From: an uncultured Tateyamaria sp.
Lineage (GTDB): Bacteria; Pseudomonadota; Alphaproteobacteria; Rhodobacterales; Rhodobacteraceae
Reading direction: 5' to 3'
NCBI GenBank assembly: GCA_947501275.1
Contig: CANMVD010000002.1
Span: 434,001-498,000 of the forward strand
Length of the DNA stretch: 64,000 nt
The notes below the pieces were generated by a model. It was not told the DNA's origin. It made no database searches and was given only the letters and a program-made list of their open reading frames with translations. The position numbers and the translations under genes are program-made. This document shows, piece after piece, positions 9,353 through 18,413 of this stretch; within the stretch, counting starts at the first letter, position 1; each line of letters starts with the position of its first letter.

Positions 9353-9778
9353 ATGCAAATTTACCCCGCCCCAACCGCTCAGGATGCACGTTGGCCACGT
9401 CCACCGTCCTGCTTGCGGGCCTGCGATCTGGACTTGCCGCCCGTAAATGCGCGGGTGGCCGTGGCCGGGCTTGTGATCCTGCGCCAACGCCCCGGCACAG
9501 CCAAGGGCGTGATCTTTCTCACGCTTGAGGATGAGACGGGTGTGGTCAACATCATCGTGTGGCGTCACATCTACGAACGGTTCCGCAGGGCGGTCATTGC
9601 CGGGCGGATGCTGCGGGTGACGGGGCGGATGCAGCGGGCCCACAGTGTAACCCATGTGCTGGCCGAAGAGGTCGAGGACATCTCGGCCATGCTCGACCAG
9701 TTGCTGGCCGAAGAGACGGGGCGCGAAATGGCCGCCGAGTCCCGGACCGACACATGGGATCGCCGACAAGGCGGGTGA
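9353..9778 (+). pseudogene. dnaE2: dnaE2 C-terminal OB-fold remnant (error-prone DNA polymerase)
   Basis: 141 codons. From about residue 22 onward the translation matches the last domain of DnaE2, the SOS-induced error-prone polymerase that works with ImuA/ImuB: VAGLVILRQRPGTAKGVIF, then LEDETGVVNIIVW, LRVTGRMQR and a C-terminal AEEVEDIS. The roughly 950 residues that carry the PHP and polymerase domains are absent, and no imuA or imuB is present. The first 20 or so codons do not look like DnaE2. The frame is intact, starts at an ATG directly behind an SOS box, and could still make a small OB-fold protein. Most likely an internal deletion fused the SOS promoter to the tail. Confidence 0.75.
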
Positions 9779-9875
9779 CCAGAAAAACACGGGGCCCGCG
9801 CTGTCTTCTGCGCACCCTATTCAGCGCGCGCACATCCCGTTATCCTGTCTCAAAGCCCAACGCAGAGGCCCGAGC

Positions 9876-10409
9876 ATGAAATACACCCTTCTCCCTGCCC
9901 TGGCAGCGACACTGGTCCTTGCCGCATGTGACGACGCGATTGTCAGTCGCTCCAATGTTGACCCGATTTCGCTGGCTATCGCCCCGCCCGGTGCCGCACC
10001 CGGCACCTGCTGGGACAAGACTGTCCGCCCAGCCGTGGTCGAAACCCAAAATCGCAAGGTGCTGTTGCAACCCGCGCAGATCAGCAGTGACGGTCGGGTG
10101 CAGGCCGCCCCGATCTACAAAACCGAAGCCCAGCAGATCGTGACCAGACCCCGTCAGGAGAGCTGGTTCGAGGTGCCGTGCGCCGCTGCCATGACACCGG
10201 ATTTCATCGCCTCTGTGCAACGCGCATTGGAGGCACGCGGCTTTTATCGCGGCCCCATCACTGGGACGATGGACGCCCGCACCAAAGCGGCCATCCGGCG
10301 CTATCAACAGTCCGAAGGGTTCGACAGCCCGAACCTGAGCGTGGCCGCAGCCCGCAAACTAGGCCTTGTTGCCGTGACTCAGAATCCTGTCACGGACGCA
10401 CAGATATAG
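9876..10409 (+). CDS. peptidoglycan-binding lipoprotein
   Basis: 177 residues. An N-terminal lipobox (LVLAAC, Cys19) predicts a lipid-anchored envelope protein. The C-terminal third is a PG_binding_1 domain: FIASVQRALEARGFYRGPI, then GTMDARTKAAIRRYQ. The middle has repeated 'IYKTEAQQIV' type segments without recognisable domain. The ATG at 9876 has GAGG upstream. It is followed at once by a strong terminator, so it forms the end of its transcript. Confidence 0.85.
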   Translation: MKYTLLPALAATLVLAACDDAIVSRSNVDPISLAIAPPGAAPGTCWDKTVRPAVVETQNRKVLLQPAQISSDGRVQAAPIYKTEAQQIVTRPRQESWFEVPCAAAMTPDFIASVQRALEARGFYRGPITGTMDARTKAAIRRYQQSEGFDSPNLSVAAARKLGLVAVTQNPVTDAQI

Positions 10410-10442
10410 GCCTGTATTGGTCGCTTCTTTCACAACAACAAC

Positions 10443-10473
10443 AAAAAAGGCGCGCTCCAGGGCGCGCCTTTTT
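10443..10473. terminator. bidirectional rho-independent terminator
   Basis: Perfect stem GGCGCGC/GCGCGCC (10449-10455 and 10462-10468) with a 6-base loop, flanked by AAAAAA on the left and TTTTT on the right. It lies between the lipoprotein gene and the convergent degP gene and can serve both. Confidence 0.88.
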
Positions 10474-10538
10474 CCATTTTTGATCAATGCGTTTCCGAAT
10501 TTGCCAGAAACAGCTCTGGGTCTCTAAGGGAGCGCCGT

Positions 10539-12026
10539 TCAGTCCGCCAATCCAAGGGCGACAAAGCGTGGATCACCCGCCCGGCGCACGAGCAAAAGCA
10601 GCGACTTGCGGCCAGCCTCTTTGACTTCTTCCAACCGGGACTCAAAGTCTGCGATGCTGGCCACTTTCTGCTGACCCGCTTCGGTGATGACATCACCGGC
10701 ACGCAGGCCTTTTTCAAAGGCTTCTGACGTCTCGTCCACATCCGTCACGGCCAGACCAACCTGATCTTCACTCACGCCAAGCTGCTCGCGCAACTCGTCC
10801 GTAAGGCTGCTCAGGGTCAGGCCCAATACGTCCTTGGTCTGCGGTTCTTCGGCTTCGGGCTCCGGGGCGGGTGCTGCGGCAGGCACCGCACCTTCAGCCT
10901 CTTCACGGCGTCCCAAAGTTACACGCAAAGTGACCGTCTCTCCTTCGCGGAAGACAACGACGCGCACGGTCTCACCAACCGGGCTGTTGCCCACCTGACG
11001 GACCAGGCCGCGTGTGTCTGCCACATCGACGCCCGCAAAGCTCAGGATCACATCACCGTCCTGCATCCCGCTGTCCTTGGCAGGGCCGTCCGGCACAGAT
11101 GTCACCAATGCGCCTGCGACAGTCTCAAGGCCAATCGCTTCGGCGATGTCTTCGGTCACGTCCTGAATGCGCACACCCAACCAGCCGCGGCGCGTCTCGC
11201 CGAATTCTTGCAGTTGATCCACAACCTTGGTCACCACGTTGGACGCCATGGAAAAACCAATGCCGATCGAGCCACCGTTGGGTGACAGGATGGCAGTGTT
11301 TACGCCGATCACTTCGCCGTCCATGTTGAACAGCGGACCACCGGAGTTGCCCCGGTTAATGGCCGCATCGGTCTGGATGTAGTCGTCATAGCTGCCCGAC
11401 AGGGCGCGGTTGCGCGCAGAAACGATCCCTGCTGACACGGAAAAACCCTGACCCAGCGGGTTGCCCATGGCAATCACCCAGTCCCCGACCAGCGCACTGT
11501 CTGAATCGCCAAAAGGCACGTGAGGCAGCGGACCATCTGCTGACACTTTCAACAGGGCAATATCGGTGTTGGGGTCAGTACCGACCAATTCGGCCTCTAG
11601 CTCATCACCGTTGAAGAATTCGATCAGGATCTCGTCAGCACCTTCAATCACGTGGTTGTTGGTAACGATGAACCCGTCCTCGGAGATCACAAAGCCCGAT
11701 CCCAACGCGGACGAACGGCGGGGCCGGTTGCCTTCACCATTGTTGCGATCCTGAAATTCGCGGAAGAAATCCTCGAAAGGCGAGCCTTCGGGTACGATGC
11801 CCTGCGGTCCCGTACGTCCTTCGACCACCGTCGATGTTGTGATGTTTACAACCGATGGGCTAATCTGCTCGGCCAGTGGCGCAAGGCTTTCCGGGCGCGC
11901 CATCGCGGCCAGGGCCTGCACCAGCACAAAGGCCAGCGCCAACGCGCCCATCCACAGGGCGCGGATCATGTTTCTGTTGTCTGGAAGCTGTTTCGAAACG
12001 GCAATTGCCTTTGCCTTACGCTGCAT
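10539..12026 (-). CDS. degP: Do/HtrA family periplasmic serine protease
   Basis: 495 residues. The catalytic triad is complete: H125 in TNNHVIEGADE, D155 in DPNTDIALLK, S228 in NRGNSGGPLF. A trypsin-like domain is followed by two PDZ domains (around 280-370 and 395-490). A hydrophobic stretch at 21-43 serves as signal peptide or anchor; it follows a 20-residue basic N-terminus. The ATG at 12026 has AGGAG seven bases upstream, favouring this long form over the ATG at residue 20. It degrades or refolds misfolded envelope proteins. It lies just downstream of hflKC, and both serve protein quality control. Confidence 0.95.
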   Translation of the reverse strand: MQRKAKAIAVSKQLPDNRNMIRALWMGALALAFVLVQALAAMARPESLAPLAEQISPSVVNITTSTVVEGRTGPQGIVPEGSPFEDFFREFQDRNNGEGNRPRRSSALGSGFVISEDGFIVTNNHVIEGADEILIEFFNGDELEAELVGTDPNTDIALLKVSADGPLPHVPFGDSDSALVGDWVIAMGNPLGQGFSVSAGIVSARNRALSGSYDDYIQTDAAINRGNSGGPLFNMDGEVIGVNTAILSPNGGSIGIGFSMASNVVTKVVDQLQEFGETRRGWLGVRIQDVTEDIAEAIGLETVAGALVTSVPDGPAKDSGMQDGDVILSFAGVDVADTRGLVRQVGNSPVGETVRVVVFREGETVTLRVTLGRREEAEGAVPAAAPAPEPEAEEPQTKDVLGLTLSSLTDELREQLGVSEDQVGLAVTDVDETSEAFEKGLRAGDVITEAGQQKVASIADFESRLEEVKEAGRKSLLLLVRRAGDPRFVALGLAD

Positions 12027-12081
12027 CCGGTGTCTCCTGCATCATCGTTTTTAGCCATCCTGGCCATCTGCACATTACCAC

Positions 12082-12141
12082 GTGCGTCTTACGCACAAGG
12101 TGCATGTAGGGTTGCATGCTTGCAACATCAAAGATGATGTT
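12082..12141. promoter_or_regulatory. cluster of three inverted repeats between DUF2065 gene and degP
   Basis: Three perfect short palindromes follow one another: GTGCGT-CTT-ACGCAC (12082-12096), GTTGCA-TGCT-TGCAAC (12111-12126) and AACATCA-AAGA-TGATGTT (12124-12141). They lie 55-115 bases upstream of degP and after the hflKC operon. They could be operators of degP or stem-loops ending the hflKC transcript; no U-tract follows. Confidence 0.45.
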
Positions 12142-12184
12142 CCACTTGATGGTTTCAACATCCCGTTACCAAAGCGTGAAGAAA

Positions 12185-12385
12185 TCACGGCGGAAGCCCG
12201 ATAAAAAAAGCCAACCAGACGAAAATCAGCCCCGATACCAGCACAAGTGCGCCCAGTTGGCGACGCGCAGCTTCGGACAGTGACCGCAAGACCTCGAGCA
12301 CCCGTTCAATAAGCGAAGGGGCCAGCACATAGGCCAGCCCCTCCACAATCATCACAAGTCCAAGGGCCAAAAAGACCCAAGCCAT
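12185..12385 (-). CDS. DUF2065 (YjeT-like) small membrane protein
   Basis: 66 residues with two hydrophobic segments (about 3-25 and 42-62) around the conserved LAYVLAPSLIERVLE stretch. DUF2065 proteins commonly follow hflC. Its start overlaps the hflC stop by one base (TGATG type), so it is the third gene of the hflKC operon. Role unknown; inner-membrane location and HflKC association are inferred from context. Confidence 0.85.
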   Translation of the reverse strand: MAWVFLALGLVMIVEGLAYVLAPSLIERVLEVLRSLSEAARRQLGALVLVSGLIFVWLAFFIGLPP

Positions 12386-13269
12386 TACTGCCCTCCAGCG
12401 GCCGCCCCATCAGGCGACTTGAGGTAGTTGAAGAACTCGGAGTCCGGGCTGAGGACCATGGTAGAATTCTCACCCTGAAGCGAACGCTGATACGCCGTCA
12501 GCGACCGGTAGAATTCAAAGAACTCAGGGTCCGCACCGAAAGCATCGGCAAAGATCGCGTTGCGGCGTGCATCCGCTTCACCGCGAATGATCTCGGCCTG
12601 ACGTTCCGCATCCGAAGTCAATTCGACCACGGTCCGGTCTGCCTGGGCACGCACACGCTGAGCCGCTTCATTACCACGGGCACGTTCGTCTGTCGCTTCC
12701 CGCTCACGTTCGGCGCGCATCCGCTGGAATGTCGCATCAAGGTTCTCAATCGGCAGGTCAGTCCGTTTCAAACGCACGTCCACCACCTCGATGCCCAAGG
12801 CGCGGGCCTCGGCAATCGCACCGTTGCGGATGCGCAGCATCAATGCGGCACGATCCGAACTCAGGATATCGTTGGACGACACCGAACCCAGAACCTCACG
12901 CAATTCATTCCGCAAGATACCGTCGATGCGGCGGTCGGCGGTTTCTTCACCACCTGTACCAACAGCTTGGCGGAACCGGTTCACGTCCGTGATCCGGTAG
13001 CGGGCAAAGGCGTCCACAACCAAACGACGATCATCCAGAGGCGTGACCTCAAGCGGCTCCACATCCCGGCTCAGGATCCGGTCGTCATAGCGGACAACTT
13101 CTTGAATCAGCGGGATTTTGAAGGCCAGACCAGGCTCTTCCTTGATGTCGACAACACGGCCAAACTGAAGGACGAGTGCTTTCTCACGTTCGTCCACGAT
13201 AAAGAGCGACGACAAGGCAATGGCAATCGCAACAACGACAACCGGGATCAGATAAGCAGATTTACGCAT
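12385..13269 (-). CDS. hflC: HflC, SPFH/band-7 protein, FtsH protease modulator
   Basis: 294 residues. One N-terminal membrane segment (AYLIPVVVVAIAIALSSLFIV), then the SPFH domain starting VDEREKALVLQFGRVV and a coiled coil rich in Glu/Arg (ATDERARGNEAAQRVRAQAD). With HflK it forms the periplasmic-facing cage around FtsH that restrains proteolysis of membrane proteins. Coupled to hflK (1-base overlap at 13269) and to the DUF2065 gene. Confidence 0.95.
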   Translation of the reverse strand: MRKSAYLIPVVVVAIAIALSSLFIVDEREKALVLQFGRVVDIKEEPGLAFKIPLIQEVVRYDDRILSRDVEPLEVTPLDDRRLVVDAFARYRITDVNRFRQAVGTGGEETADRRIDGILRNELREVLGSVSSNDILSSDRAALMLRIRNGAIAEARALGIEVVDVRLKRTDLPIENLDATFQRMRAEREREATDERARGNEAAQRVRAQADRTVVELTSDAERQAEIIRGEADARRNAIFADAFGADPEFFEFYRSLTAYQRSLQGENSTMVLSPDSEFFNYLKSPDGAAAGGQ

Positions 13270-14450
13270 CAGTTGTTCCCTCCGCTACGACGCAGCTCGT
13301 TCAGTGGCAGGTAAGGGACCACGCCCTGTCCTCCACCAGAACCGTCGTTTTGATCCAGAATGATCTTGTCCACACGGCCAAGCACCTGCTCCATCGTCTC
13401 AAGATACAGACGCTTGCGGGTCACTTCGGGGGCCTTGGCGTACTCTTCCAAAACAGCGGAGAAGCGGGACGCCTCACCTTCGGCCTGGTTGACCTGCTGG
13501 GCACGATACCCCTCGGCCTCTTCCAACAGCTGGGCTGCCTGACCACGTGCTTCGGCCAAAACCCGGTTGGCGTAAGCGTCAGCCACGTTTTGCAAACGGT
13601 CACGTTCCTGCTCGGCGGCCTGAACGTCGCGGAAGGCGTCGATCACGGACTCGGGCGGGTCAGCCTTGTCAAAGTTGACACGAATGACCGTCACGCCGCT
13701 GTCATAGCTGTCCAGCGTGCTCTGGATCAGATCCAGAAGCTGCACGGCAATCGCACCACGGTCCCGGTTGAGAATGGGCGCCAGATCGGACTGGGCGATA
13801 ATCTCGCGCATGGCCGATTCCGAAACGGCGCGGATGGTTGGGCGCGGATCACGCAGGTTGAACAGGAATTTGGCCGGATCATTGATGTTCCAGACCACCT
13901 GAAAGTCGATGTCGACGATATTCTCGTCACCCGTCAGCATCAAACCTGCATCACCACCACGTCCACCCACACCGATCTCTTCGGTCTGTTCGCGCGTGAC
14001 GGGGATAACCTCGGCTGTGACCACAGGCCAGGGCGCGAAGTTCAGACCCGGATTGCCGATCTGGGAAAACTCACCCAGGAACAATTCAACCGACTGCTCT
14101 TCCGGACGCACCGTGTAAAAACTGGCCATGCCCCACAGGACAAGACCGATCACAGCCGCGATGCCAAAGGTGCCACGTGTCAGGAAAGGGTTTGGACCAC
14201 CGCCGCCTGTGCCACCACCGGTGCCACCGCCGCCGCGCCCGCCCATGAGGACGCGCAACTGTTCCTGACCTTTTTTGACCAGATCGTCGATTTCAGGGAT
14301 TTGGGGGCCGTCGCCACCGGGGCCACGTCCGCCACCCTTTCCACGTTCCGGACCGCGATCCGGGCCGCGACCGCCGCCATTCCTGCGTCCGTCATCGCCA
14401 CCACCGGAATTTCCGCCACCCCCCCAGGGGCCGCCTGTATTGCCAGCCAT
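13269..14450 (-). CDS. hflK: HflK, SPFH/band-7 protein, FtsH protease modulator
   Basis: 393 residues. The first 95 residues are a glycine-, arginine- and aspartate-rich disordered tail, longer and more glycine-rich than in E. coli. A single membrane segment (FGIAAVIGLVLWGMASFYTV) and the SPFH domain with RPEEQSVELFLGEF follow, then a coiled coil. Partner of HflC in the FtsH-HflKC complex. First gene of the operon; GAGGAG lies upstream of the ATG at 14450. Confidence 0.95.
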   Translation of the reverse strand: MAGNTGGPWGGGGNSGGGDDGRRNGGGRGPDRGPERGKGGGRGPGGDGPQIPEIDDLVKKGQEQLRVLMGGRGGGGTGGGTGGGGPNPFLTRGTFGIAAVIGLVLWGMASFYTVRPEEQSVELFLGEFSQIGNPGLNFAPWPVVTAEVIPVTREQTEEIGVGGRGGDAGLMLTGDENIVDIDFQVVWNINDPAKFLFNLRDPRPTIRAVSESAMREIIAQSDLAPILNRDRGAIAVQLLDLIQSTLDSYDSGVTVIRVNFDKADPPESVIDAFRDVQAAEQERDRLQNVADAYANRVLAEARGQAAQLLEEAEGYRAQQVNQAEGEASRFSAVLEEYAKAPEVTRKRLYLETMEQVLGRVDKIILDQNDGSGGGQGVVPYLPLNELRRSGGNN

Positions 14451-14553
14451 TTGTTGTTCTTCTCCTCTAGTGGCGCGAAATCGCCGCGCCGTAATTCAGT
14501 GCGCGCAGATGTGCTGCGCGTTAGGGTTTAAACTGTAGGTTCGCGCCCGAATT

Positions 14554-15993
14554 TCAAGCGGTCCGCATCGGTGTCTTCATTGTGACAATCTCTTCGGACA
14601 TTGTCGGGTGAACTGCAACCGTGCGGTCAAAGTCCTCTTTGGTTGCGCCCATTTTGATGGCGACGCCCGCCAGTTGGATCATCTCGCCCGCTCCCGGTGC
14701 GACGATGTGACAGCCCAAAACCTTGCGGCTTGCCTTGCTGACCACCAGCTTCATCAGCACCCGGTCGGGTTTTCCGGCAAAGGCGCTCTGCATCGGGCGG
14801 AAGGAAGTGCAGTAGACCTCGACCTCCTCTTGTTCGCGCGCGTCTTCCTCGCTCAGGCCCACTGTGCCCATTTCAGGTTGGGTAAAGATGGCAGACGGGA
14901 TCAGGTCGTGATCCACCTCTGTCGGGTTGTTCTTGAAGACCGTCTCGACAAAGGCCATGCCCTCGCGGATGGCCACGGGCGTCAGGTTCACGCGGTTGGT
15001 CACATCCCCAATCGCATATATGCTGTCCACTGACGTCTTGGAATAGCCGTCCACAACAATCTCATGACGGCGCCCCACCTCGATCCCAAGCTCTTCGAGG
15101 CCCAAATCGCGGCTGTTGGGGTCGCGCCCGGTCGCAAACAGCACCAGGTCATAGGTGCCCTCGTCCCCGGTCGTTGACTTGACCCAAGCCGGTCCCTGCC
15201 CTGCCGTGTAGGACCCGGAGGAGGGAATTTGCTCGTTCACAGGTCCGGGCATGTCGCCGCGCGCGGCATGGGCTTCGGCAAGGTCCATTTCCAGAATGTT
15301 GGTGCCCAGATGCAAGTTGATCCCCTGCTCGCGCATGGATTCCGCGATCAGGCCGCGGGCCTCTTCGTCAAAGCCACGCAGAATTTGCGCGCCGCGATAA
15401 TACTGTGTGACCTCAACGCCGAGACCGTTGAAAATACACGCAAACTCGCAAGCAATGTACCCACCACCAATGATCAGCAGACGCTTGGGCAGTTCCTTGA
15501 GGTGAAAGATGTCGTCGCTCACGATCCCCAAGTCGGCATTTGGCAAATCAGGGCGGACGGGATGGCCACCCGTGGCAATCAGAATAGTCTTGGCTGTCTT
15601 GGTCTCGCCCGTCGACAATTCAACGGTGTGCGCATCCTTGATGCGGGCGCGGGCGTCAAAACTCTCGACACCGGAATTTTTCAGCAGGTTGCGGTAGATG
15701 CCTTCAAGGCGATCCAGTTCCTCGTTCAGCTTGCCGCGAAACGCGGGCCAGTTGAATGCACCTTCCGCGATATCCCACCCATAGCCCTGCGCCATGGCGG
15801 GTGTGTTGGAAAATTCAGAGGCGAACACCATCAGTTTCTTAGGCACGCACCCACGGATCACGCAAGTCCCGCCGTAGCGGTCCTCTTCAGCCAGCGCCAC
15901 ACGCGCTCCGGTCTCGCTTGCTGCAACGCGGGCCGCGCGCACGCCACCCGAACCGCCTCCGATGACAAAGAGGTCGTAATCATATTCAGCCAT
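14554..15993 (-). CDS. gor: glutathione-disulfide reductase
   Basis: 479 residues. FAD-binding DYDLFVIGGGSGGVRAAR, redox-active disulfide GGTCVIRGCVPKK (C44, C49), second nucleotide fold IIGGGYIACEFACIFNGLG, and the C-terminal HPTMSEE catalytic His-Glu. It reduces GSSG with NADPH in the cytosol. Between the second Rossmann fold and FATGRDPNSRDLG there is an extra segment of about 30 polar residues (around 240-275, including GPVNEQIPSSGSY) not found in typical members. Starts 11 bases after the rpiA stop with AAGGA in the gap, so the two are cotranscribed. Confidence 0.93.
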   Translation of the reverse strand: MAEYDYDLFVIGGGSGGVRAARVAASETGARVALAEEDRYGGTCVIRGCVPKKLMVFASEFSNTPAMAQGYGWDIAEGAFNWPAFRGKLNEELDRLEGIYRNLLKNSGVESFDARARIKDAHTVELSTGETKTAKTILIATGGHPVRPDLPNADLGIVSDDIFHLKELPKRLLIIGGGYIACEFACIFNGLGVEVTQYYRGAQILRGFDEEARGLIAESMREQGINLHLGTNILEMDLAEAHAARGDMPGPVNEQIPSSGSYTAGQGPAWVKSTTGDEGTYDLVLFATGRDPNSRDLGLEELGIEVGRRHEIVVDGYSKTSVDSIYAIGDVTNRVNLTPVAIREGMAFVETVFKNNPTEVDHDLIPSAIFTQPEMGTVGLSEEDAREQEEVEVYCTSFRPMQSAFAGKPDRVLMKLVVSKASRKVLGCHIVAPGAGEMIQLAGVAIKMGATKEDFDRTVAVHPTMSEEIVTMKTPMRTA

Positions 15994-16004
15994 GAGGAGT
16001 GTCC

Positions 16005-16793
16005 TTACTCTGCGAGGTCGGAAAACAGGTTGTCGGTCTCAAGGAAGTCCAGGCGATCCTGTTCGACGGTCCCTTCATTTATGTCACGCACCTCGACACG
16101 ACCATCCCCATAGCCGATCACAACCGCGTCACAGATATCGATGAAAAGGCCGTTTTCCACAACACCCGGCATCTGATTGAGCACAAGACTGAGCTGGCGC
16201 GGATTACCAATACGCTGCAAGTGCAGATCAAGTATGTGGTTGCCCTCGTCGGTAATAAACGGACGGTCGCCGTTCATCCGCATACTGGATTGGCGGCCCA
16301 GCACGTCCATGGAAATCAGCGTTTCCTCAACCAAAGCCTGCGTTGTCTGCCAGCCAAACGGGATCACTTCGATGGGCAAAGGAAACGCGCCCAGATGTTC
16401 GACCTCTTTGCCGATATCCGCAATGACAACCATCTGATCGCTCGCCGTGGCCACGATCTTTTCCTGCAACAAGGCACCGCCGCCGCCCTTGATCAGGTTG
16501 AGATCGCCATCAAACTCGTCCGCCCCGTCAATGGTCAGGTCCAGCCACTTGGCCTCATCAAGCGAGATCACCTCGATCCCGACTTCGCGGGCCAGATCAG
16601 CCGTCCGGGTCGATGTCGGAACACCCTTGAAATTCAGGCCCCCGTCGCGAACCTGTTCGCCCAGACAGCGCACCAGCCACGCGGCGGTAGATCCCGTGCC
16701 AAGGCCAACACGCATTCCGTCTTCAACATAGTCAGCCGCACGTCTGGCAGCGACGTATTTGGCCTTGTCGATGGGCGACAGTTCTCCGGTCAT
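16005..16793 (-). CDS. rpiA: ribose-5-phosphate isomerase A
   Basis: 262 residues. It carries GLGTGSTAAWLV, the conserved TIDGADEFD, and the active-site loop IKGGGGALLQEKIVA. The enzyme interconverts ribose 5-phosphate and ribulose 5-phosphate in the pentose phosphate pathway. The C-terminal 35 residues are acidic and extend past the usual end at about residue 225. First gene of a two-gene unit with gor, which links sugar phosphates and NADPH use. Confidence 0.96.
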   Translation of the reverse strand: MTGELSPIDKAKYVAARRAADYVEDGMRVGLGTGSTAAWLVRCLGEQVRDGGLNFKGVPTSTRTADLAREVGIEVISLDEAKWLDLTIDGADEFDGDLNLIKGGGGALLQEKIVATASDQMVVIADIGKEVEHLGAFPLPIEVIPFGWQTTQALVEETLISMDVLGRQSSMRMNGDRPFITDEGNHILDLHLQRIGNPRQLSLVLNQMPGVVENGLFIDICDAVVIGYGDGRVEVRDINEGTVEQDRLDFLETDNLFSDLAE

Positions 16794-16896
16794 AATGTGC
16801 GACTCCCCAAATGTTGGGGCGCTTATACGGCGCGCGCAGCGCGGTGGCGACCCAAAATCCCGCGCAAATCGCCCGATCTATCCAGCTCATTTCGGC

Positions 16897-17496
16897 TCAG
16901 ACCGCCCCACAGAGCAGATCAACAGACCGCATCACCTCGTTCAAGGCCGTCCACCCATCGTCGTTGAGATCAAAGGCCGTTACAGCCCGCAACCCCGCGC
17001 GGGCCTCGGGCGTCAGGATCTCCTCGGCCTTGCGCGCGGCATAGAACTGCAGCTCCGCCAGTGACACAGATGCATCCCCGTCGGTATCGGCCAGTTGATG
17101 CAGCCGAAACAACCGATCCCGCATCAGTGCGCTGGCTGCATGTACAAGAACATCGCGCTCATCGGCCGAGATGATCAGGTTGGAATCCAGATCCGCCTCC
17201 AATAGCCAGCGCATTTCCTTGGCCCGCAAGCGGGCCAGTTCGGCTTCAACCGCAATTTCAATCTGGGCCAACGATATCTTCGTATCAGAGCCATAGCCCA
17301 GGATCTGTCCAGTGGCCTGACGGATAAAGTGACGAGGGTTGTAACACATGCGCTGCACCATTCCCCCGGACACGCGCTCGTCCAAAACCGCACGCGCGTC
17401 TTCATCCGTCACGTGATCTATATGGTAATGTGCAAGCGACGCCCGCCAAGGCATCAGACAGCACACAAGTGACAAGGCAGCAATCCACCACCGCAT
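16897..17496 (-). CDS. secreted EF-hand protein
   Basis: 199 residues. A signal peptide (MRWWIAALSLVCCLMPWRASLA) is followed by an all-helical domain with three EF-hand loops: DLDSNLIISADE, DTDGDASVSLAE and DLNDDGWTALNE, each with Asp/Asn at the calcium-binding positions. Probably a periplasmic calcium-binding protein. In-frame ATGs exist at 17535 and 17508; the ATG at 17496 is placed behind GGAG and starts the signal peptide, so I use it. Partner unknown. Confidence 0.8.
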   Translation of the reverse strand: MRWWIAALSLVCCLMPWRASLAHYHIDHVTDEDARAVLDERVSGGMVQRMCYNPRHFIRQATGQILGYGSDTKISLAQIEIAVEAELARLRAKEMRWLLEADLDSNLIISADERDVLVHAASALMRDRLFRLHQLADTDGDASVSLAELQFYAARKAEEILTPEARAGLRAVTAFDLNDDGWTALNEVMRSVDLLCGAV

Positions 17497-17741
17497 AGCA
17501 ATCTCCATTTCCGTTTTGGACCCACTCCACCCCATTTATGGTTAATTCAAAGTTAAACGCCGAAGGATTGCGCCCATTCATTTTGCATTCGCGCGGGGGC
17601 TGTGACGTGCGCGCGCATGCCCCGCATCGAGCCCCTGTCCTGCCGGTGGAAAAGCGAGCATGGCTGCACACTGGCATCAACACGCACAAAACCGTCGCAT
17701 TTGACGCACGCAAGCGGCGACATTTCCGCTAGCACGGCGCC

Positions 17742-18413
17742 ATGACCTATGTACTTCACTACGCCCCCGACAATGCCTCGCTGATCGTGCGACTGGCCTT
17801 GGAACATTGCGCGCAAAGCTACACGACCCATCTGGTCGACCGGGCCGCCAACGGCCAGAACAGCCCGACCTATCTGGCGCTCAATCCAAACGGTCTGATC
17901 CCGACACTGGAAACCCCACATGGTGCACTGTTCGAAACATCCGCCATACTGCTTTACCTTTCAGAACAGCACGGCAATCTGATGCCAGAAGCCGGGGCCG
18001 AGCGAGCCGCGGCACTGAAGTGGCTGATCTGGCTTGGCAACACATTGCACCCCAGTCAGCGGATGATGTTCTATCCGCACCTTTATACGGACGGGGATCA
18101 CGAGGACCTGCGTGCCCCCACGCGGCGCAGGATCACGCGCCTGTTGGGCCTGTTGGAGCAAGCCACGGACGCTCCATGGCTCGATGGCAGCCCGACCGCG
18201 ATGGGGTTCTACCTTGGTCCGCTTCTGCGCTGGTGCCAAATCTATGGCGGTGCGGTGTGGTTCGACCTTGCACAGTTTCCGCGCTTGCATGATTTTGCCA
18301 GCCAGATCGAAAAGACACCGCCCGTCCTGCGGGCCATTGCAGCAGAGGGGCTGGGTGTACGCCCATTCAGCGCGTCCCAGCTCCCTAATCCGCCCGAAGG
18401 AAGTGCCACCTAA
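17742..18413 (+). CDS. glutathione S-transferase family protein
   Basis: 223 residues. A GST N-terminal thioredoxin-like domain (YVLHYAPDNASLIVRLALEH, cis-Pro NPNGLIPTL, then FETSAILLYLSEQ) and a helical C-terminal domain. It lies immediately before sdaA with no gap (TAA then ATG at 18414), so the two are translationally linked. It is distinct from the GST at 1081. The substrate is not evident. Confidence 0.88.
   Translation: MTYVLHYAPDNASLIVRLALEHCAQSYTTHLVDRAANGQNSPTYLALNPNGLIPTLETPHGALFETSAILLYLSEQHGNLMPEAGAERAAALKWLIWLGNTLHPSQRMMFYPHLYTDGDHEDLRAPTRRRITRLLGLLEQATDAPWLDGSPTAMGFYLGPLLRWCQIYGGAVWFDLAQFPRLHDFASQIEKTPPVLRAIAAEGLGVRPFSASQLPNPPEGSAT

Noticed and set aside
13350-14531. 393-codon plus-strand frame opposite hflK
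   Set aside because: Antisense shadow of the HflK band-7 domain.
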